Positions 61,500 to 64,000 of a DNA stretch of 64,000 bases are shown piece after piece. The translations under genes and the position numbers were made by a program. The stretch spans positions 372,001 to 436,000 of the forward strand of contig NZ_JACVAJ010000002.1 of the NCBI RefSeq assembly GCF_014851815.1. Direction: 5' to 3'. The notes below the pieces were generated by a model. It searched no databases. It was not told the DNA's origin and saw only the letters and a list, made by a program, of their open reading frames with translations. How positions within the stretch are numbered: position 1 is the first letter of the stretch; the number at the start of each line of letters is the position of its first letter. The DNA comes from Pseudoxanthomonas sp. PXM01. Its GTDB lineage: Bacteria > Pseudomonadota > Gammaproteobacteria > Xanthomonadales > Xanthomonadaceae.

Positions 61500-61528
61500 C
61501 CGCTTCCCGCATATCGCGCGGGAAGCGG
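61500..61528. terminator. Bidirectional terminator after the ThuA gene
   Basis: The perfect 11-bp inverted repeat CCGCTTCCCGC / GCGGGAAGCGG has a 7-nt loop and lies between the convergent ThuA and TonB-plug-like genes. Confidence 0.7.
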
Positions 61529-61544
61529 GCGCAGGGGCCCGGCC

Positions 61545-61886
61545 TCAGTTCATCGCCGGATCGAGCGCGCGCAACGCATCGGCGAGGTTGGTGTGGCCGG
61601 TACGGTCGATGTCGTCCTTGCTGTAGACGCGACCAGGCTGGCCGGTGCAGCGCGGCTTGCCGTCACGCTGGGTGATGCGGCTGCCGGTGTGGCGCAGGCA
61701 GTTCTCCTCGGACAGACGCTTCTTGCCATCGGCTGCCACGGGGGTCTGCCCGTCGGGGGCCGCCTGCGGGACCCGTTCTGCGGGGGTTGGCGCAGCGGTT
61801 GTCACCTGTTCGGTGGTGGTCTGCGCCTGTGCGGTCGCGGCGGCCAGGCTGACCGCCAGGGCCAGCATCAGGGGAAGGCGTTTCAT
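61545..61886 (-). CDS. Small secreted protein with TonB-plug-like motifs
   Basis: The 113-residue protein has a signal peptide (1-21, 'LAAATAQA'), a Pro/Thr/Ala-rich linker (22-55) and a compact C-terminal domain. That domain has two cysteines (Cys63 and Cys79) spaced for a disulfide bond, 'HTGSRITQ', and 'RVYSKDDIDRTGHTNLADALRALDP'. The last stretch closely resembles the start of TonB-dependent receptor plugs ('SKEDIERTG..NLADALR'), and 'TGSRI' resembles the motif before that plug. There is no barrel. It may interact with TonB systems or be an unrelated periplasmic family; the function is unknown. It follows the NTF2-like gene by 87 bases on the same strand. Confidence 0.75.
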   Translation of the reverse strand: MKRLPLMLALAVSLAAATAQAQTTTEQVTTAAPTPAERVPQAAPDGQTPVAADGKKRLSEENCLRHTGSRITQRDGKPRCTGQPGRVYSKDDIDRTGHTNLADALRALDPAMN

Positions 61887-61973
61887 GGGCGGCTCCCGGG
61901 CGTGAATGTGACTTCACGATACGCCTGCCGCCTGCGGACAGCACCTCGGCAACGCCCTGCGTTTAGGCCAGCC

Positions 61974-62495
61974 TCAGCCAGCGGGACAGGCGGCGCCTTC
62001 ACCGTCGCGGAAGCGCTGCACGGCTCCGGCGTCGGCCGGTTGCGGCGGGATGCCATCGTCGAACAGCACCCGCCAGACGCCATCATCGCCACGCTGCCAG
62101 ACCGAGCCGAACCGCCCGATCCGGGTGGCCCCGGTCTTCGGGTCCTCATACAGCGCGGGACCGCTCGAATAGGCGGTGCGGCCGTCGCCGCCCAAGGTGA
62201 CGACAGCCGGGTACCAGCGCAGGACAAGTGCGGTGCCGTCGATCAGGCCAGCCCACTCGCGAGTGATCGCCTCGCGGCCACGGGTCGGTTTTCCGCTGAC
62301 GCCGAACGCGGCATCCGGGTGCAGGTGCTCGGCGAAGGCCGCGGCGTCGTGCTCGGCGACGGAGCGGGCGAAGCTCTGTTCACGCTGCCAGACCGCGCAT
62401 TCGGCCCCGCGGATGGCATCGGTGGCGCCTGCGCGGCAAGGCGCGATGGCGCACGCCAGCAGCAGCACGGACGAAAGTCGGACGACCTGTGTCAT
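61974..62495 (-). CDS. Secreted NTF2-like (SnoaL/DUF4440) protein
   Basis: This 173-residue protein has a signal peptide (1-23, 'LLLACAIAPCRA'). The NTF2-like fold shows 'WQREQSFARSVAEHDAAAFAEHLHPDAAFGV', 'GREAITREWAGL' and 'RFGSVWQRGDDGVWRVLFDDG'. Family members are small-molecule-binding or isomerase-like; no substrate is known. A long in-frame upstream extension over the phosphodiesterase gene is only a shadow. It diverges from that gene by 57 bases. Confidence 0.88.
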   Translation of the reverse strand: MTQVVRLSSVLLLACAIAPCRAGATDAIRGAECAVWQREQSFARSVAEHDAAAFAEHLHPDAAFGVSGKPTRGREAITREWAGLIDGTALVLRWYPAVVTLGGDGRTAYSSGPALYEDPKTGATRIGRFGSVWQRGDDGVWRVLFDDGIPPQPADAGAVQRFRDGEGAACPAG

Positions 62496-62552
62496 GCGGA
62501 TGCTCCCTGAGTCTGCCAAGCTGTACGCGATTTCAGCTTCTGCACCTACCGC

Positions 62553-63818
62553 ATGCGCCTGCCATTGGTCAGGGTGACGGTGCTGGCCGCCCTGATGTGG
62601 ACGGCCGGCTGCACCACCACCCCCTCCGCTCCCTCCACGACGCCGCCCGCACCGCATAGCGTCGTCCTGATCTCCATCGACGGCCTGCCGGCCAGCGCCC
62701 TGGGCCGCGGCAACACCCCCACGCTCGACAGGCTCGCCCGCGAGGGCGTGCGCGCCGACTGGATGAATCCCTCCTACCCGGTGCTGACGTTCCCGAACCA
62801 CTTCACCCTGGTCACGGGCCTGCGCCCGGACCGCCACGGGATCATCCACAACAGCATGCGCGACGACGCCGTCGGCGGCTTCAAGGTGACCGACAAGGCG
62901 GCCGGCGCCGATGCGCGCTGGTGGCAGGGAGAACCGATCTGGAACACCGCCGGCCAGGCCGGGCTGCGCACCGCCGTCTGGGCATGGCCGGGCAATGCCG
63001 CACCGATCAACGGCCTGCGCCCCACGCGCTGGGTACCGTACTCGCCGGAGATCGATTCCGCCGCGCGCGCCGACCAGGTCGCGGCCTGGATGACAGAACC
63101 GCCGGCCACCCGCCCGCACCTGGCCGCGCTGTATATCGAGCGCGTCGACAACGTCGGCCATGAAAAGGGGCCCGATGCACCGGAGACGCGCGCGGCGATC
63201 CGCGAAGTGGACGCGGCCGTCGGCCGCATCGTGCAGGCACTGGACGCGCACGGCCTGAGGGCATCGACCGACATCGTGGTGGTCTCCGATCACGGGATGG
63301 CGCCGGTGCGTCCGGACCAGTACATCGCCATCGAGGACATGGCCACGATCGAGCAGGCCGAAGCGGTCAGCACCGGCCAGGTGATCGGCTTCAATCCGCG
63401 TGCGGGTCATGAGGCGTCCACCGCAAAGCGCCTGCTCGGCCGCCACGACCATTACGAATGCTGGCGCAAGCAGGACCTGCCGGCGCGCTGGCATTACGGC
63501 GCGCATCCGCGCGTGCCCGCGATCGTCTGCCAGTTCGACGAGGGCTGGAACGGTGTGCCCGCCGAGCAACTGGCGCGGGTGCCGACCGACCGCCTGAACC
63601 GCGGTTCGCATGGCTACGACAACACGCTGCCCTCCATGCGCGCGGTGTTCGTGGCCGCAGGCCCGAGCTTTCGCCACGGCATCACGTTGCCCGCGTTCGA
63701 CAACGTGGATGTCTATCCGCTGCTGGCCACGCTGCTGGGCATCACGCCGGCGCACAACGACGGTTCGACGGACGTGTTCACGCCCGCGCTGATGCCGCGG
63801 ACAGGCGCCTCCCATTGA
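62553..63818 (+). CDS. NPP-type alkaline phosphatase-family phosphodiesterase, lipoprotein
   Basis: This 421-residue lipoprotein (lipobox 'TAGC', Cys20) belongs to the nucleotide pyrophosphatase/phosphodiesterase family. The two-metal site is visible: Asp43 ('ISIDGLP'), nucleophile Thr79 ('TFPNH'), Asp and His in 'RVDNVGHEKGP', Asp-His in 'VVSDHGM', and a final His in 'SHGYDN'. Bacterial NPPs cleave nucleotide or lysophospholipid phosphodiesters in the periplasm. ATG 62553 has no clear Shine-Dalgarno. It follows the divergent NTF2-like gene and precedes the Ada/AlkA gene by 49 bases. Confidence 0.93.
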   Translation: MRLPLVRVTVLAALMWTAGCTTTPSAPSTTPPAPHSVVLISIDGLPASALGRGNTPTLDRLAREGVRADWMNPSYPVLTFPNHFTLVTGLRPDRHGIIHNSMRDDAVGGFKVTDKAAGADARWWQGEPIWNTAGQAGLRTAVWAWPGNAAPINGLRPTRWVPYSPEIDSAARADQVAAWMTEPPATRPHLAALYIERVDNVGHEKGPDAPETRAAIREVDAAVGRIVQALDAHGLRASTDIVVVSDHGMAPVRPDQYIAIEDMATIEQAEAVSTGQVIGFNPRAGHEASTAKRLLGRHDHYECWRKQDLPARWHYGAHPRVPAIVCQFDEGWNGVPAEQLARVPTDRLNRGSHGYDNTLPSMRAVFVAAGPSFRHGITLPAFDNVDVYPLLATLLGITPAHNDGSTDVFTPALMPRTGASH

Positions 63819-63867
63819 TGTCCGGAACCGGTGAGTCCGTGCGCAGGGGCGGTGCTAGCCTGCCCGC

Positions 63868-64000
63868 ATGGTCACCGATGCCACCGCCCTGCCCGATCCG
63901 CGCGTCTGCGAACAGGCGCGACTGAGCCGCGATGCCCGCTTCGACGGGCTGTTCTTCACCGCCGTCACCAGCACGCGGATCTACTGCCGGCCGGTCTGCC
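63868..64000 (+). CDS. Ada/AlkA-type DNA alkylation repair protein (N-terminus only)
   Basis: The window ends 44 codons into a protein whose visible part matches the Ada metal-binding domain: 'RVCEQARLSRDARFDGLFFTAV' then 'IYCRPVC' with the first zinc Cys pair. This head precedes either the AraC/AlkA glycosylase fusion or Ada itself, enzymes for repair of alkylated DNA. The context (first gene after a lipoprotein phosphodiesterase) gives no further hint. ATG 63868 is the only start and lies close to the preceding gene's end. Confidence 0.85.
   Translation, partial: MVTDATALPDPRVCEQARLSRDARFDGLFFTAVTSTRIYCRPVC

Noticed and set aside
61974-63815. Long minus-strand frame spanning the NTF2-like gene and the whole phosphodiesterase gene
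   Set aside because: Only the last 173 codons form a protein with signal peptide and fold; the rest is the shadow of the NPP gene.

Overview
The window is GC-rich, densely coded bacterial chromosome. The gene content points to a gammaproteobacterium of the Xanthomonadaceae (Lysobacteraceae), perhaps Pseudoxanthomonas or a close relative. Supporting signs are a large TonB-dependent receptor with a C-terminal Phe, a secreted subtilase with a C-terminal beta-sandwich domain, a tiny Lys-rich 'MAKG..KKK' protein, many secreted or Tat-type amidohydrolases and alpha/beta hydrolases, and many AraC/LysR regulators paired with oxidoreductases. The genus is inference. I see no rRNA, tRNA, CRISPR array, insertion sequence or prophage.

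Layout. 0-4.4 kb: the end of an unidentified gene, an aldo/keto reductase, the radical-SAM + TIGR03915 pair of a poorly characterised DNA repair/modification system, and a stand-alone TIR-like protein that may be a defence effector. 4.5-13.5 kb: an ECF sigma factor with a zinc anti-sigma factor of the ChrR type (singlet-oxygen response), facing an eight-gene membrane-lipid operon: periplasmic protein, acyl desaturase, FAD oxidoreductase, DUF1365, two cyclopropane-synthase-like methyltransferases, DUF1295 and a lipocalin. The start/stop overlaps indicate tight translational coupling, and the set resembles the RpoE-ChrR regulon in which furan/methylated fatty acids are made. 14-23.4 kb: a beta-propeller sensor kinase with its NarL-type regulator, then a reverse-strand cluster of redox and stress genes (RidA, two NmrA-like proteins, DoxX, cupin) flanked by AraC regulators, and a LuxR-type regulator with a degenerate receiver domain. 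23.3-28.4 kb: a six-gene reverse-strand operon (YcaC-type hydrolase, DoxX, YtcJ-type amidohydrolase, MFS exporter, two XapX proteins).

28.5-34.8 kb: a lipoprotein lipase-like protein, an AhpD-like protein, and two SDR oxidoreductases with divergent AraC and LysR regulators. 34.8-41.9 kb: an OmpR-type regulator convergent with a sensor kinase, a trimeric autotransporter with a collagen-like insert, a secreted subtilase and a small XRE regulator. 11-bp phased direct repeats lie between the kinase and the adhesin. 42-48.9 kb: hydrolases, an orphan 208-residue protein, an amidohydrolase, a DUF6506 gene followed by an attC-like element, and an AraC + hydrolase pair. 49-54.5 kb: a LytS/LytTR two-component system beside a 983-residue TonB receptor, then a DoxX protein. 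54.5-58.8 kb: a GNAT gene bracketed by attC-like elements, a MarR-controlled hydrolase and a LysR/GST pair. 58.9-64 kb: urocanate hydratase, a ThuA protein, a small secreted TonB-plug-like protein, an NTF2-like protein, an NPP phosphodiesterase lipoprotein and the start of an Ada/AlkA-type gene.

The most notable signals are: integron-cassette-like units (GNAT and DUF6506, with stop codons inside the R'' core of attC-like repeats, two of which share a nearly identical 40-nt block); the ChrR-controlled lipid operon, whose methyltransferases depart from canonical CfaS active-site residues; the TIR-like protein with an unassigned C-terminal domain; and the 11-bp phased repeats in front of the adhesin and kinase.
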